Source of the DNA: Toxonevra muliebris
Taxonomy: Eukaryota > Arthropoda > Insecta > Diptera > Pallopteridae
NCBI GenBank assembly: GCA_963691655.1
Contig: OY829329.1
Location: 19,234,708-19,298,707, forward strand
Length of the DNA: 64,000 nucleotides
Reading direction: 5' to 3'
Shown here: piece by piece, positions 11,414 to 24,200 of the stretch
How positions within the stretch are numbered: position 1 is the stretch's first letter
Layout of the letters: each line of letters opens with the position of its first letter
Notes under the pieces: model-generated
The model's input: the letters and a program-made list of their open reading frames with translations, nothing else
Database searches by the model: none
Told to the model about the DNA's origin: nothing
Position numbers and translations under genes: made by a program

Positions 11414-13370
11414 GTACTCAAGATATATTTAAAAGTATTAAGTGTAAAAAGATCAATGATTGCGTTTCACAGGCGTGATTTGACCAGCCACGTTACATTA
11501 TATGACATAAACGATGTTCAGCAGTTTATGTTATCTTTAAATAGTTTGCTCACTACGGTGGACAAACTACTTGTAAGTATTGTAAAAAATATATTGTTTT
11601 TACAGCTAAAAGTTTAATTTCTTCATATCAACACGGACTAGTTCCGGGTGGTTCAACGGTAACCTTACTATCTTCTTGGAATACTGTATTTCAGCAACCT
11701 TATCAGGGGAATGCAATTTACACCGACTTTCTTTTTATTTGTAGATCATTTGAAATACAAAATTCCTAAAGCCTATTCTTTATTAGCCAAAATAGCAAAC
11801 ATTTTACTTTTCATTCACTTCATATCGATAGTGAGTAAAAGACGGTTATGCGAATTAACCACTAAACCAAGACGGGCATCGAACCGGCACCCTCGAGTGC
11901 ATTATCTAACAGACCATCGAGGCTGTCTTGATTATTTTACAAGCAATAGTAAACTTTTTATCATTTATCCTTCTGCGCAAGATTTAAAATCAATGATTTG
12001 ATGTTGATTTTGATCAAGTAGTAGCACACAAATGCAATTATCACAAATTTATATCAAATATTTTTATTATTTTGTGATAAGTCTGCTGTTTTTTGCAAGA
12101 TGCTTATCAAATTTATCGGTTTATTAAATAATTTTCCTTAAAAATATTACCTACCTTTTTCCAAAACAAAATAATTTTAGCGACAAACTCCAAACTTATT
12201 TGAATTCACTGTAAAACTATTGTCCGATTTTGTCATCGCACACACCGACTGTATTGTAGGTGTGTACAAAATGTTTATCACCCCGATATTACACGATCGA
12301 ATTCGACGTCAGATATCAATCGCCTATGCGGTGACTGCAAGCAATTTTTGTAGTGTGATGCAACTAAAATCTACTACTATTTTTACGTTGCATACTACTT
12401 GTGCAAGCAAACATGGCAGTACTGTTTATCAGAAATCTATACACGCTAAATGTGAAGATATGGTGTCTCTTTTACTTGACCAGCTTGCCGAAAAAACGGG
12501 AAACGAAACAAAAAAATAGAACTTGCTTCCAGTAGAAAAAAAAGCTGGGTCAAAGAATCAGAGGTAATTGCCAATGACTACATGAATAGAAACTGAGAAG
12601 ATTTTTCGGTAATTTGGACAATATGGTGCTCCACAGGTAATATTATTGTCTTGCTCTTACAAAACTACTTTTAGCTACACTTCCCATAAGGAAAAGTAAG
12701 ATAGCAACGATGATTTATAGTCACCTGAGGGGCATCATCTTGTCAAAATTTCTGGAGAACAAATACCCCCAGTTTCTACTCTTGTATACATTGGTATTTA
12801 CTGGGAGTAGTAGTTTAATCCGCATGATTATAATGAATTTTTAATGTTTTATTTTTGCTCCTTGTATGTACTTTTTTAAATATACATATTTCTTTTAAAA
12901 ATTATAATTTTTTTAAGGGAAATTTTGGTTTTTTATCATTTACTACGATATTAGATTTCGAAGGTCCGAACCCTGTGCCGTACCATTATAAAAATGTAAA
13001 AGACTGTAATTTATGGCTACACTTTGAGCTGTTTATCTAAATAACGCACGTACTAACGCTTCTTCTAACCCTTAAACTTATTTGACAAGTATGTTGGTTT
13101 TTCTGGCAACTTTATACAATAAAGTTTCTTTTGTTTAGAATGAAATTAAAATTATTTAACCCTGGCTTAGTCAAATAGAAAAACATGGAAATACAGGGCC
13201 AAATATTATTTAATGCCTGCTTTTAATTATTTATCTGAACAGAACTGTTAAATTTATTCAACATCCCAGTATAACAAGATATGCATCTTAAAGCTATAGC
13301 ATTAATCATTATTATAAATTAAATTAGTTAATTGGAGGGCATGAGCAGTGAGGACATTACAATATTACTA
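11414..13370. other. gene-free stretch with weak ORFs
   Basis: Frames at 11,711-12,001 and 12,220-12,519 are open for about 100 codons but show no domain, signal peptide or compositional difference that I can interpret, so I do not call them genes. A tRNA-like promoter block lies at 11,868-11,930. Confidence 0.35.
11868..11930 (-). other. possible pol III promoter block (tRNA-derived SINE head or tRNA relic)
   Basis: The minus strand carries GGTTCGATGCC (11,875-11,885), an exact B-box form. Upstream is TGGTCTGTTAGA, which resembles an A box. The spacing is shorter than in a real tRNA, and neither an anticodon arm nor a good T stem forms. A SINE head or degenerate tRNA copy is the most that can be argued. 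Confidence 0.25.
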
Positions 13371-13891
13371 TGTATACATAACGCTCGTATCTTTTATCCG
13401 ACCAATAACTGTATATTTCTACCAAAAATTAAAAAAAAACTGTATATTTCGCGGTATACATTTTTTTCAATGAAAATTTACCAGGAAAGCAATTTATCCA
13501 TCATCTAAATCGTCTTCGTTCTTCATTTTTATATCTCCTTTTGTAGTTGTATTGAATTTGTGCTTTGAAGAAATTTGACGAAGCGATTCTGGTTTTGCTA
13601 TAAAGTATTTATATAAATCAATGCATGGATATTTCAAGTTACATTTGACGATAAGAATCGCCTTCAATGTTTCCACTTCTTTCAAAGGTGTTCTTGCAAC
13701 GATTTGCCCTTGTTCTGTGACACGTTTTGCATTGAGATTGATAAATTTGAATTTCGTAGTGTTCAAAAATTTTATATTTTTTTCTTAGTAGAAACGCGGT
13801 ATTTTGGTAAAAAAGGAGGTATGCGGTTTTGGAGTTGAAAAAGCGGTGTACTACCGCGAAAAACTGTATAGATACGAGCGTTATGTATACA
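13371..13891 (-). mobile_element. copy 2 of the unassigned TIR family, carrying a 90-codon frame
   Basis: Terminal inverted repeats TGTATACATAACGCTCGTAT (13,371 onward, and complementary at 13,872-13,891) enclose about 520 bp. On the minus strand a frame at 13,494-13,766, lacking an ATG, encodes about 90 residues with an NLNAKRVTEQGQIV segment and an acidic C-terminal end. Traces of the same peptide survive in copy 1. I recognise neither the peptide nor the superfamily. The element ends about 250 bp before the ABCA start, so it may lie in that gene's promoter. Confidence 0.65.
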
Positions 13892-14142
13892 ATATAATAA
13901 TTAGCTTTTTAATGTGTATTACGTTGGATGTAGTTTTTATATTATTAGGAAAATATATGCAGACACTGTCATCATTACAGCAATTATTTCGCATTCAATA
14001 TTCCCGCACAAGGATTAAAAAGAGGAAAAAAAAACAAAAATCAAGTTGCAAGTTGAAAAATCATTCAACAATAACAGTTCCTGTGAAAATATTTATACTT
14101 AAACAACCAAAATCTTATTGTGAGAATAAGACTTGAAAGGAA

Positions 14143-15243
14143 ATGCCAAAAATTTGTTTAATTCAGCTCTTTTGTTGTAAACTGAGAAGTTTAAAAAAGA
14201 AGCATAGTCTTTGTGATTCAGACGCCAAATTAGACCCAAACAATGAAGTGCAAAAATGTCCTACAACGCAGTATAGGGTTAATGCTTCAGACGAAGAAAA
14301 TAATAAATGTCGAGAAATGGCGTTCTGGAAACTTTTTAAAGTTTTTTGGTGGAAAAACTTGTTGTTTTTACGTTTCAATTGGTTGTCGTTATCCATAATT
14401 TTTGGAGGATGCTTTGGAATTTTGTTTGCCTATTTAATGTCAACGAACTATCTACTGGCCACGCCCAATTGGATTTATGAATCTAAGGATTTAGTAAGAA
14501 TACATATGTTTATCTCTTTTTGATTTAAAACTACAATTTTCTTATTTCTTCAGGATATTCTCAAGGGGAATTTTCCTGCGAACGATGACGATTACATATT
14601 TTATGCTCCGGCATCACACGCAACAGATACGTTGATGGAAAATGTTCGTACGGAGCTAGAGCTTCCAGCTGAGAGTAAGCGTAAAATATAACAAAAGACA
14701 AAGAAAAATAATTGAATTTTGTTTTTATTTTCTTTTAGTACTGAAGTCTTTTAAAAATGGCACTGAAATGCGTGCAATTCTCGAACAAAATTGTAAAGGC
14801 AATTGCTTTGCTATTGAATTTGAGAATTTATCAAACAGTTTACGATATTCTATTAGCTCTTCTAGAATACGCCTATCACCTAAAAAACGCTACGTCAATG
14901 ATGAAGAAGTGAGCGGCATCAAAGGTAAGATTATTTAGCGCAATATAGAATATATTTACTACGTGGCATTTATGTATAAAATTTGGTTTCAGATGATGAT
15001 GATTATATACGTACTGGATTTTTAACCTTACAACATGTAATAGACAAAAATTTTATAAAAGAAGTGTCAAGTGGTAAAAGTGATTATAAAATTGAAATTG
15101 TATCGATGCCCAATATAGCGCAAGAAGCTATTGACTCTCAACGTGTAATTCTATTTGGAACACTATTTTCCACACTTTTTAGCGTGTTGTTATTGAGTAC
15201 TTTTCTTGCCCCGCTTGTAGAAGAGAAGCAAGATGGATTAAAG
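14143..15243 (+). other. ABCA exons 1-4: N-terminus, first helix, extracellular loop
   Basis: Exons: 14,143-14,493; 14,554-14,674; 14,739-14,924; 14,993-15,243 (303 residues). After the hydrophilic leader comes [12 protein letters not shown] and then a hydrophobic helix, the usual ABCA start. The extracellular loop that follows carries paired cysteines (NCKGNC). The block ends in a second helix and VEEKQDGLK, matching the conserved ABCA cytoplasmic coupling segment before the large intron. Confidence 0.93.
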
Positions 15244-18200
15244 GTAAAATACGTAAATTTAAAAGTAATTACAACGATATAAATGCTAGTTATCTAGTTA
15301 TCTTATCTTAGAATTAAAAAGTATATAAATAGGGGAATTTTGTGAAAACAAGAAAAGGTTTTAACGTTACACAATAGGCTTTCCCATATATTGTTAACTT
15401 ATTTTTTAGCTGTACTTCTTTATTGGACCACCTCTTTGAGTACCCCCGCGAACGAACACGTCCATTCACCACGACGAACAAAATGGAAGTCCATTTATTT
15501 GATTTTTTGTTGTAGAGTGTGACCACGGTTTCACTGTATTGGAATGGGGAATTAATTAAAAAAAGTACTGGCTGGGTCCGGAATACGCAGGAGATTTGAT
15601 ATATAAACTAAACAGCCCAAAAGAATGAGTATAACATATGAGCCATTGCGTGCAAAAGTGATGTAAACGAAAATCAAAATTTTGAAAATACATTGGTTTT
15701 GCAGAAGTGCTGTGCAAAATACGACTCTTATAAAATTTATTTTCTCGAAGTACAGGCAGCTTTATAGTACCCATGTTCAACCTAGATGTACACATTTTTT
15801 GTAGGAAACTAAATGAGGCCAAAATTATTGCGTGAAAGAGAAAATCCAAATAATAACCGAAACTGACTTACACCACTTTTGCACGCAACGGCTCATATAA
15901 AGAAGTTTTGATGCATAGAAATTATGTACGGCAGCAAAGCAAGCATAATTTACACAAACAAAAAAAAGCACTGCTTAAAATATCTAAACTAACACAGGCA
16001 TTTCGCAGACAACGTTCTCTTAGAAGAATAGAATAGAAGACAGTTTTGCTGTCAACGCCCCCTTTCAACTGAATTGGTAATTTTTCTGGGTATATGAGAG
16101 AATTTAAGTGTTATTAAAATCAAAATGTAATGGGAAACAACAATCGAAAATAAGTTCTTCGATATGCGCTTTGGTCTTCACTTACCAATTCTTTAAAATT
16201 AACTATTCGTATAATTTCTTATGAAAAATGGGAGTATACGACGCCAAATAAGACACCTTGTGAACATCCCCTATAATTATTCTTAGTCATATTCAAAGTA
16301 GTAAAATTTCACGTACAAATATACCTAACTCTTTTTTTACACGGTAGATACGTTCCTTAGAAAACCGTGTAAAAAAATACATGCGACATATCGCTCATTT
16401 ACTAAAAGACTGTCATAAGTCAAAAAACACGATTTTTCAGTTAATGATGCAGAATTATTCATTATGTCACGCTTCATATCGTGTACAAATTTTATATTAA
16501 TATCTTGTATACTCTGCGCGTGAGAATTATAAGATTTATTTTTTCAGCAAAGTCGGAGTCAATTGAAAACTTTAAATTTGGGGATATGTTCCACAACCTT
16601 CAAAAATCGTGTAAGATGAAAAAGCTTTAAATATTTTCCTAAAAAACCATGCAAAAAAAGTTGAGTTCCATATTACACTAGTTTACACAAAAAAAAAAAC
16701 CAGAAGAAAATAGAGCGTCGCTGAAAAAAAAATGACACCCATGTATTTTTGCAAAGAATCGTTTTCGAGAAATTTGCAAAAAAAAAATTATTTTTGGCTC
16801 TTTTCTCAGTTGCTGGTGTAACTCTTGATAATGGTTAATATAAACTGTCGGAGTACTTTATTGTTGTTCAGCCATTTTATTAATAAGGGTACTATAAAAG
16901 TGATATTAAATAATATTGGTTAAAGAACTTTTCTAAACCGAAAATTTAACACCTTTTTTACTACTAAAAAAAATTGTCATCAATTTTACCATCAAATTAA
17001 GAAAAAACTTTAATTTGAACATCAACTTTTAGAAACTTATTGAAATTATTGAAATTTAGCACAAAATAAGTACTGACTAACAAAATGCTGTGTTCAAGTT
17101 GAAGTACAACGAGATAAAGAAAAAACTGATAATAAAATTCGGGTTTTCCCCAAGTTGTAATTTGTTTACATAAGTTTACTGTAAGACGTTGTAAAAATTA
17201 GAATTAAAATTTTTTTTGGTATTCGTGCTAGAACAAAAAATTCGTGTAAAAAAGTGTATTTGCTCTTATTTGTTAACCGTGTTATTTCAAAATCGTGTAA
17301 AAAAGTAGTTGGGTATACCAGTACAAATACTGATACTAGCACTCGGTGTTTTAGTACTGGTACTTGAAAGAACTCAAGTAACGGTACTCAATCTTTCGAT
17401 TTTAAGTATTTTCAAGTATTTTGATGTATTTTACCATGAAAGTACAAACATTATGCGACAATGTTCAATGGACCACTGATTCGTGCAATTATATTGTGTG
17501 ATTTACGCGGTTCTAAAATTTGCTTCTTTCTGAACAAGTTTGTTGTTGTTAGGTCAGAAGAATGGCAGCGATAATGATTACTGGGCTCTCGGTGCTAGCT
17601 TTACGAAAGCACTCTTTGCAATCCTTTATTGAATACCACCTGCACTTTTGATTCAGCAATATGCTAGTTCCTCTGTTGCCAGGTTCAGCGTCGGACCTGT
17701 ACCATGCCATGATTTTAGTTCAACATACTTCTGTTCCGACAAATGTTGACAATATCCCTAATTTAAACCAGTTATCCACTTATATTTGCAGTAGATGGAT
17801 GGGTCAAGGACACGGTGGTCACTGAATATTCTATTGGCATTGACACAAATGGCTCCAAGCTAGAGAACAAAATCGGTTGTGACATTTTCTCTAGTAAATT
17901 GGGCGGAAGTCATGGCAATATATCAAGTATCTAAGTTGATAAAAATATTTGCATTTACGCTCATAGCCAAGCAGCATTCAAACCTCTTGCCGGTGTATTC
18001 ACTACATCAAAACTTATTCTTAACTTCCTATCTTTGCTAAAATTTTTGTCGAGTCCTTCGCAGGTACTCTTATATTAGGACATATGGATATATGAGACCG
18101 AAATTTTATCCAAACGGGGCTCGTGGCTTACTGATAATCCACCCTCCTGCACCGTTTGTGCTCTTCTCACCTTAAATTGACCACTAAAAAAACTACCTTG

Positions 18201-21200
18201 AGGATGCAAAAAAAAATACTGGGTAGCAGAGCCTACTTATGGTATGGTCTAACTAATCTGGAGCACAATGGACAAATAACAGACTAGACGGCAACTCAAG
18301 CTCAGCCGAAACTCCCTCAACGATTTCAGTGCTCACTGGGCATTACTTTTTGGAAGATATACTGTAAGATTAGGGATGCCATTCAATAACTTCTGCAGAG
18401 TCTGCAACAGAATTTTGTTGTTGCGGACATAATAGCGGAGCACCCTGACTGTCAAACCAGTTGACGAAAGCCGTATTACAACACGGAAATCGCAACAACA
18501 AAGATATTGTGACCATAATGGCAACAGAAAAACAATCAAACGTAAACAAACTTTTGACAACCAGGGTTCTTCACCACGAAATAATGAATGAATAAAATAT
18601 TAGGCCCTTATTATGAACTGCTTTCGACGTTCGATCTTCGCTGGTTATCGAAGATCGAATATCGAATGTAAAATTCGTATTATGAGCAGTACAACCTTAT
18701 TTCTTTTTGCTTTTTGAGGACTAAAAACTAATTTTAAACAGTTTTTGTAAATTGTTTGCAGGTTTAAAGTGGTGAGCAACACATTGCAGTTATAGAAACT
18801 TGTGTCATTGTTGGAAAACAAATCCTCTGATTGCAAAGGGTATTTCTCCAAAACTTCTGGCGACGAAGAAAGAACTAAATGGTTTAGAACCAACCAATAA
18901 TGCCCGGCATTCCGATTTTATTAGCAAAATATACTTTTGCTTGTATAATTGAATTTTATTCATCTTTGGCAAATACAATTTTCCACGACATGTAAAGCCC
19001 TTTATAATACCACAGACACCGTGGGCTGTGCATGTTCAAAAGTATACTCATTCCCAATGCTTAATTTGAGTGATCTCAAAGCACGAAATCGCAGAACTTC
19101 TGCCAATTTTAATATTTTTGGAATTGATCTAGCTCATGTGCATTGCTTGAGCAGTTCATCTATAGTAGTGATTAAGTCCACAAACGCCTCCTGGTCAGTC
19201 GAAAGTTCTGCAGAAATCTGTACACGAATTTTGTAGATGCCAAAGCTTTTTCGAAAGGCTGCACTTTATCGTTTTCTACTTCTGGCCAGTTCCATTAAGT
19301 TCTCATCCTCTTCCGATGAATCACTGAACCATTATTTCGTTGTAGTCATAACTATTTTGTCCTTATTTTTTCTATTTTATTTTAAAACAAATCGTATTTA
19401 TTTTTCAAAATGACGATCAGCTGATAGAAACATACTACCGTGAACAACCCAAAATGAGCGAAATTCACAATGGTTGCATTCAGAAGACACACCGGAGGCT
19501 CAACATGTTGAGATTAAATTCGCTTCTGCTACATATATACATTTTGTGTCTTCTGAATGGCATGATGGATCATTTGCCATATTTTTGAGAAACAGCTGTT
19601 TTATTTTTTGAGAAACAAAAAAGTGAAAAAATTTTAATTTTATCAAAGATAAAAATAATGAAAGATATCTATTATTAAATACACTCGCCAATTGTATATT
19701 GAATTGAAACTGTATCTTCGGCACACATCATGTATATTTTCTTATATAAATTTTTTTAACTATAAGCCAGAAACCTGCGCCGTGCGGCTTACAGTCAACT
19801 TCGCGCCGCCGCTTTGTTTTTACTTGCTACCGGCCGTGATTTATCGGCTAAGCCGTACTCACAGGACAAATGAACGACAAACTTCATAATATGAATTGAA
19901 TAACATTAAAGAGATAAATTTGCTTACAATAGGATTGTTTAAAACATTATATTCGAGTATTTTTATATCAGGCGCCGAAACAAAAGAAAATATCGGCTAC
20001 CAGCCATCGTCTAAAAATCGCCAAGCCGCCGATAAATAAAATAGACGACGCAGGTCTTTTGAAACAACATGTTGGCCCGAAAGAGCAGAAATATAATATG
20101 ATGGAAAAAATGGCGTCGAAATGCCAACAGCTCCACGAAGCAGAAATTCACAACAACCCATTCAGAAGACACACACGCCACAGTTGCGCAACAGCTGTAC
20201 CTTCTGAATGCAAACAATTCGTTCGATCAGGGCATTCGACTACAGTCGAAGATCGAACGCAGTTCATAATAAGGGCCTTAATGAGTTGTTGGTGACCCCA
20301 CCTTATACAGGGTGACAATCGTAAAGTGACGCACACATTTCAGCAGTTATTTTCAAAAGGACGTACTTCCATTAAGTACAATTAAGTGTTAACATTGCTG
20401 AATATATAAGCATTCATTTGAACCCCACCTCATTCACTATAACCTCCTTTAGCCTGCACACATGCCTTCAATCGATCCGGAAATCGTAGGACTGTTCGCC
20501 GCAGGACTTCCTGATCAATTTCAGTCCAGGCTTTCTCTAATGAATTTGTCAGCGACTCCAGACTGTGGTGTTGAGATGCACAAGCCTTACTCTCTAAAAT
20601 ACTCCAAATAGAGTAGTCCATTGGATTCAAGTCTGGGGAGTATGGTGGCCATTCTTGAGATGTTATGAATCCAGAAAAATTGTCTTTTATCCATGTTTGC
20701 GTTAATTTTGCCATGTGGGAAGGTGCAGAATCTTGCTGGAAAGTCCAGTTTTCATTTCCAAATGTATCTTGGGCCCAGGGAAGAACATGTTCATTTAAAA
20801 TGCTCCGATAAACAACCTGGTCAATTTTAACACCCTCTTCAACGAATATTAGAGGGGTTCTGGCATTAGCGGAAACTCCAGCCCATACCATAACGGAAGC
20901 TGGCTTTTGAACTCGGCCAACAGTCCTATTTTGTTGCGATGATGATAGCCACATTCGGTCATTTTGCGCATTGAAATGTTGTTCAACCGTGAAAATTTTT
21001 TCATCTGTAAACAAGATATTTTCAACATTTTTTAACACGGAGGAGCGTAGCAAAGCCTTGCATCTTTGCAGTCGCAAATCTTTCTTTTTTGTGTCAGATC
21101 TTGAGCTTTTCGGAGCTTGTACGGCTTAAGATTAAGCTTTGATTTTGCAATGATTCGCACTGTTTCACGGTTTACTCCCACTTCCTTAGCGATTTTTCTC

Positions 21201-24200
21201 ATTGAGCGCCTTGGATTTCGCTTGATTTGTTTACGAATTTTTTCTGTTAAACCAGTAGTGGCAACTGTTGAAAACTTTCCCCGGTCTCTATCTCCAAAAA
21301 CCCCAGCTTCATTATATCGAATAATAGCTCGGTCTACCGTACGACTTGACAAATTTAAAGCCTTTGCAATTTGACGGCTACTATAATTAGCCAAATGAAA
21401 TTTCATAATTTCATGACGAATATTTTCCTTGTCCATTTTTATGGAAATTTGAAAATGTAATAACAAAAATTCAAATGAAATTAAAAGCAAAGCCAATGAT
21501 GAATGAATTTGCTTTTTAAATTAAAGTAACGGTAAATGGCAAAGCTTGCTGCAGAGTATTAAACTTGCGTCACTTTACAGTTGTCACCCTGTATAAATTC
21601 ACCTTGATATAATTTGATTAACCACAACGGTAATTTTGGTGAATTTAAAAAGTATTAAGTACAGAAATGGTGAATATGACAGATAAGTCAATAAAATAAA
21701 ATAAGTAATAAAAGCCATTATGAAAAGGTAAATAGATGAAGTAACTAAATACAGTAGTACCTCGATAATTCAAATCTAGGTTAAAAAATAAAAATTCGAA
21801 TTATAGATTTTTTTATTTTATTACACTATAACAGCTATTTTCAAATTTTCACTTTTCACAAGTGAAATAGAAATCGGAAAAAATTGCAACGCTCAATTTC
21901 ACTCGCAAATGAAATGAAATTGCAATGAAAGCATTTATTTAATTCGTGCACACTACACATGTGCATACATTTCTCTTTCGGTTCCTTTTTGATTAAGAAA
22001 AGTTTGAATTGTAGAGATAAGGTGTGCAAAATTTCAAATTATAGAAGTAAAAATAATGGAAAATAGTTCCAAAGTACAGGATGTTTTGAGGTTTTTGAAC
22101 TCGGACGGAAGAGAATGAAGAAATCATTCGAATTATAGAGTTTTTGAGTTATTGATGTTCAAATTAAGTAAATAAATATCAATTATAAATAAACATATAA
22201 AATTCATTACAATTCAAATTATTTAACTAATGAAGGTAATCTGGCTAAGCACTTACTTTTTTTCAACTTTGCAGGAATTTCTTATTATTGCGACGCCTTT
22301 GAATTTTTTAAACGGTGTTACATTTTTTTTGGCCCGATTGTTGCTCTATTTAATCTTTTTGGTGGCAATGCTTGTGACTGCTGCGATATACAATGCTTTA
22401 GGCATAGTTCCACTCTTCTATATAGTTGCATTATTTCTACTTTACATGGTGTCGGCAATGTCGTACACATACCTCATATCGGTTTGTTTTAATTCAGGTG
22501 AGTTTTTTGCAGCTATTATACAAATACTGAATGTTTCTATATAATAATCTGTTTTTTTTTTTATTATTCTTCTACATAAATAGTTTTCTATGCAAAAGTG
22601 GGTGGTTTACTCTTACTTTTTATACCATATATTTTCTATTTAGTCGATGGTAGCATTCCAAATGCATCCACGTATATCTTCAGCATCAAATCGTTTATGG
22701 AAGGATTGAAAATTTTTCAAACATTCACAAATAAATGTATGTGAAACAGGGGGAAAAAAAATACAATTCTTATTCTTCAGAATTGCTTTTTGTATTTTTA
22801 AGTTTAATATAACTACAAATATTTCATACCTCTATTTTCAGATCGTAGCTTTACTTCTTATGATCTTTCAACAAACATTTCTGAGTCATCATTTAAAATA
22901 ATTTCGATCTATATATTTTTGATTTTCCAATGCATACTATATTCGTTGCTCTATAATTATTTAGCTTGTGTATTTCCTGGTCCTGGAGGTCTTCGGAAAC
23001 CTTACACATTCCTCTTTAAAGTAAATATTCAAAAATATTCTGTCTTCCACATTTACTAATAATTTAAAATTTTCATTAGCAATCTTTCTGGAAGAAAAGA
23101 GAACGTAATCAATATACAACCACTGAACGAGGCACAGATGCCATAATTATACAAGATTTGATGAAAAAATTCAAAAAGCCATCACGTATAATTGCCGATC
23201 ATTTGGATATGGAAATAAAAAATAAACAAATTACTGTGCTGTTGGGGCATAATGGTGTTGGCAAAACAACTACGCTAAATATGATAATGGGTATGGTTAT
23301 TTTCTTGCTACAGATTCACAAAAAAGTTTTATATCACGCAATCAATATTTTTTAATGATATATTTACAGAGCTTTTGAGTATAACGTAAATAATTTTTAC
23401 CTTAAAGGCTTTAAAACTTTTATCATGATTTGGACGGTAAAAAAAATAGTATTGCTTGGTGATGCAACACTATTTTTTGAGAAAAACTTATTCCAATTTC
23501 AATTAAGTAATCTTAAAACTAATAAAAATTATTATTTTTGGCTATACCAGTAACACCGTGCATTTTTTTTGCCTCGTGCAATGGCAACAATTTTTTAATA
23601 TTGCCCACAACACTGCCAAAATGTTGCCTTTTTAGTGCAAGAAAAGAACATAAAAATGCTACTCTGTCAGAATCAGCTAATTTGCAGGACAACATTCTGA
23701 CACCGTCATTTTATTGAGTGCAAAAGTGTTACATTTTTCCCCGATCAGAAGGCAACATTTTTTAGAAAAGAACACAACACTCTTGGAAAGGGCTGCCTCT
23801 TTTTCAGAAAAGAACACGAAATTTGACAATCCTCGCACGGTGCAGAAAAAATGCAACATTTTATCGAGAAAAGAAAACGCTATAAGACTCAGAAACTCCC
23901 TGTAAAGTCTCTAAGATACAAATTTTTTACACTCAAGCCTTCAAGTTGCCATGCAAACTTTATATAAATATAAGCATAATTAATAATTATTGTTTATGTG
24001 AGATGATAATGTTAGCCTTATGCCACTAATATTATTATGAATGTACATAATTATTTCATTATTTATTTTAATTTGTAGGTTCTGAACCGAAGGACTCTGG
24101 GAAAATTGTTGTTTGCAGCGAACGTGATGTAGCCTCTTACAGGCATTTAATCGGTTTTTGTCCACAGCATAGTGTATTCATGCACTATATGACTTGTACT

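Noticed and set aside
12220..12519. 99-codon ATG-type frame upstream of ABCA
   Set aside because: No recognisable domain, no splice-linked partner and ordinary base composition; probably a chance frame.
13494..13766. 90-codon minus-strand frame as a host gene
   Set aside because: It has no ATG, sits wholly inside an inverted-repeat element, and has a decayed counterpart in a second copy of that element.
21437..21496. N-terminal extension of the mariner transposase
   Set aside because: It would start at TTG. The ATG at 21,436 gives the usual transposase start.
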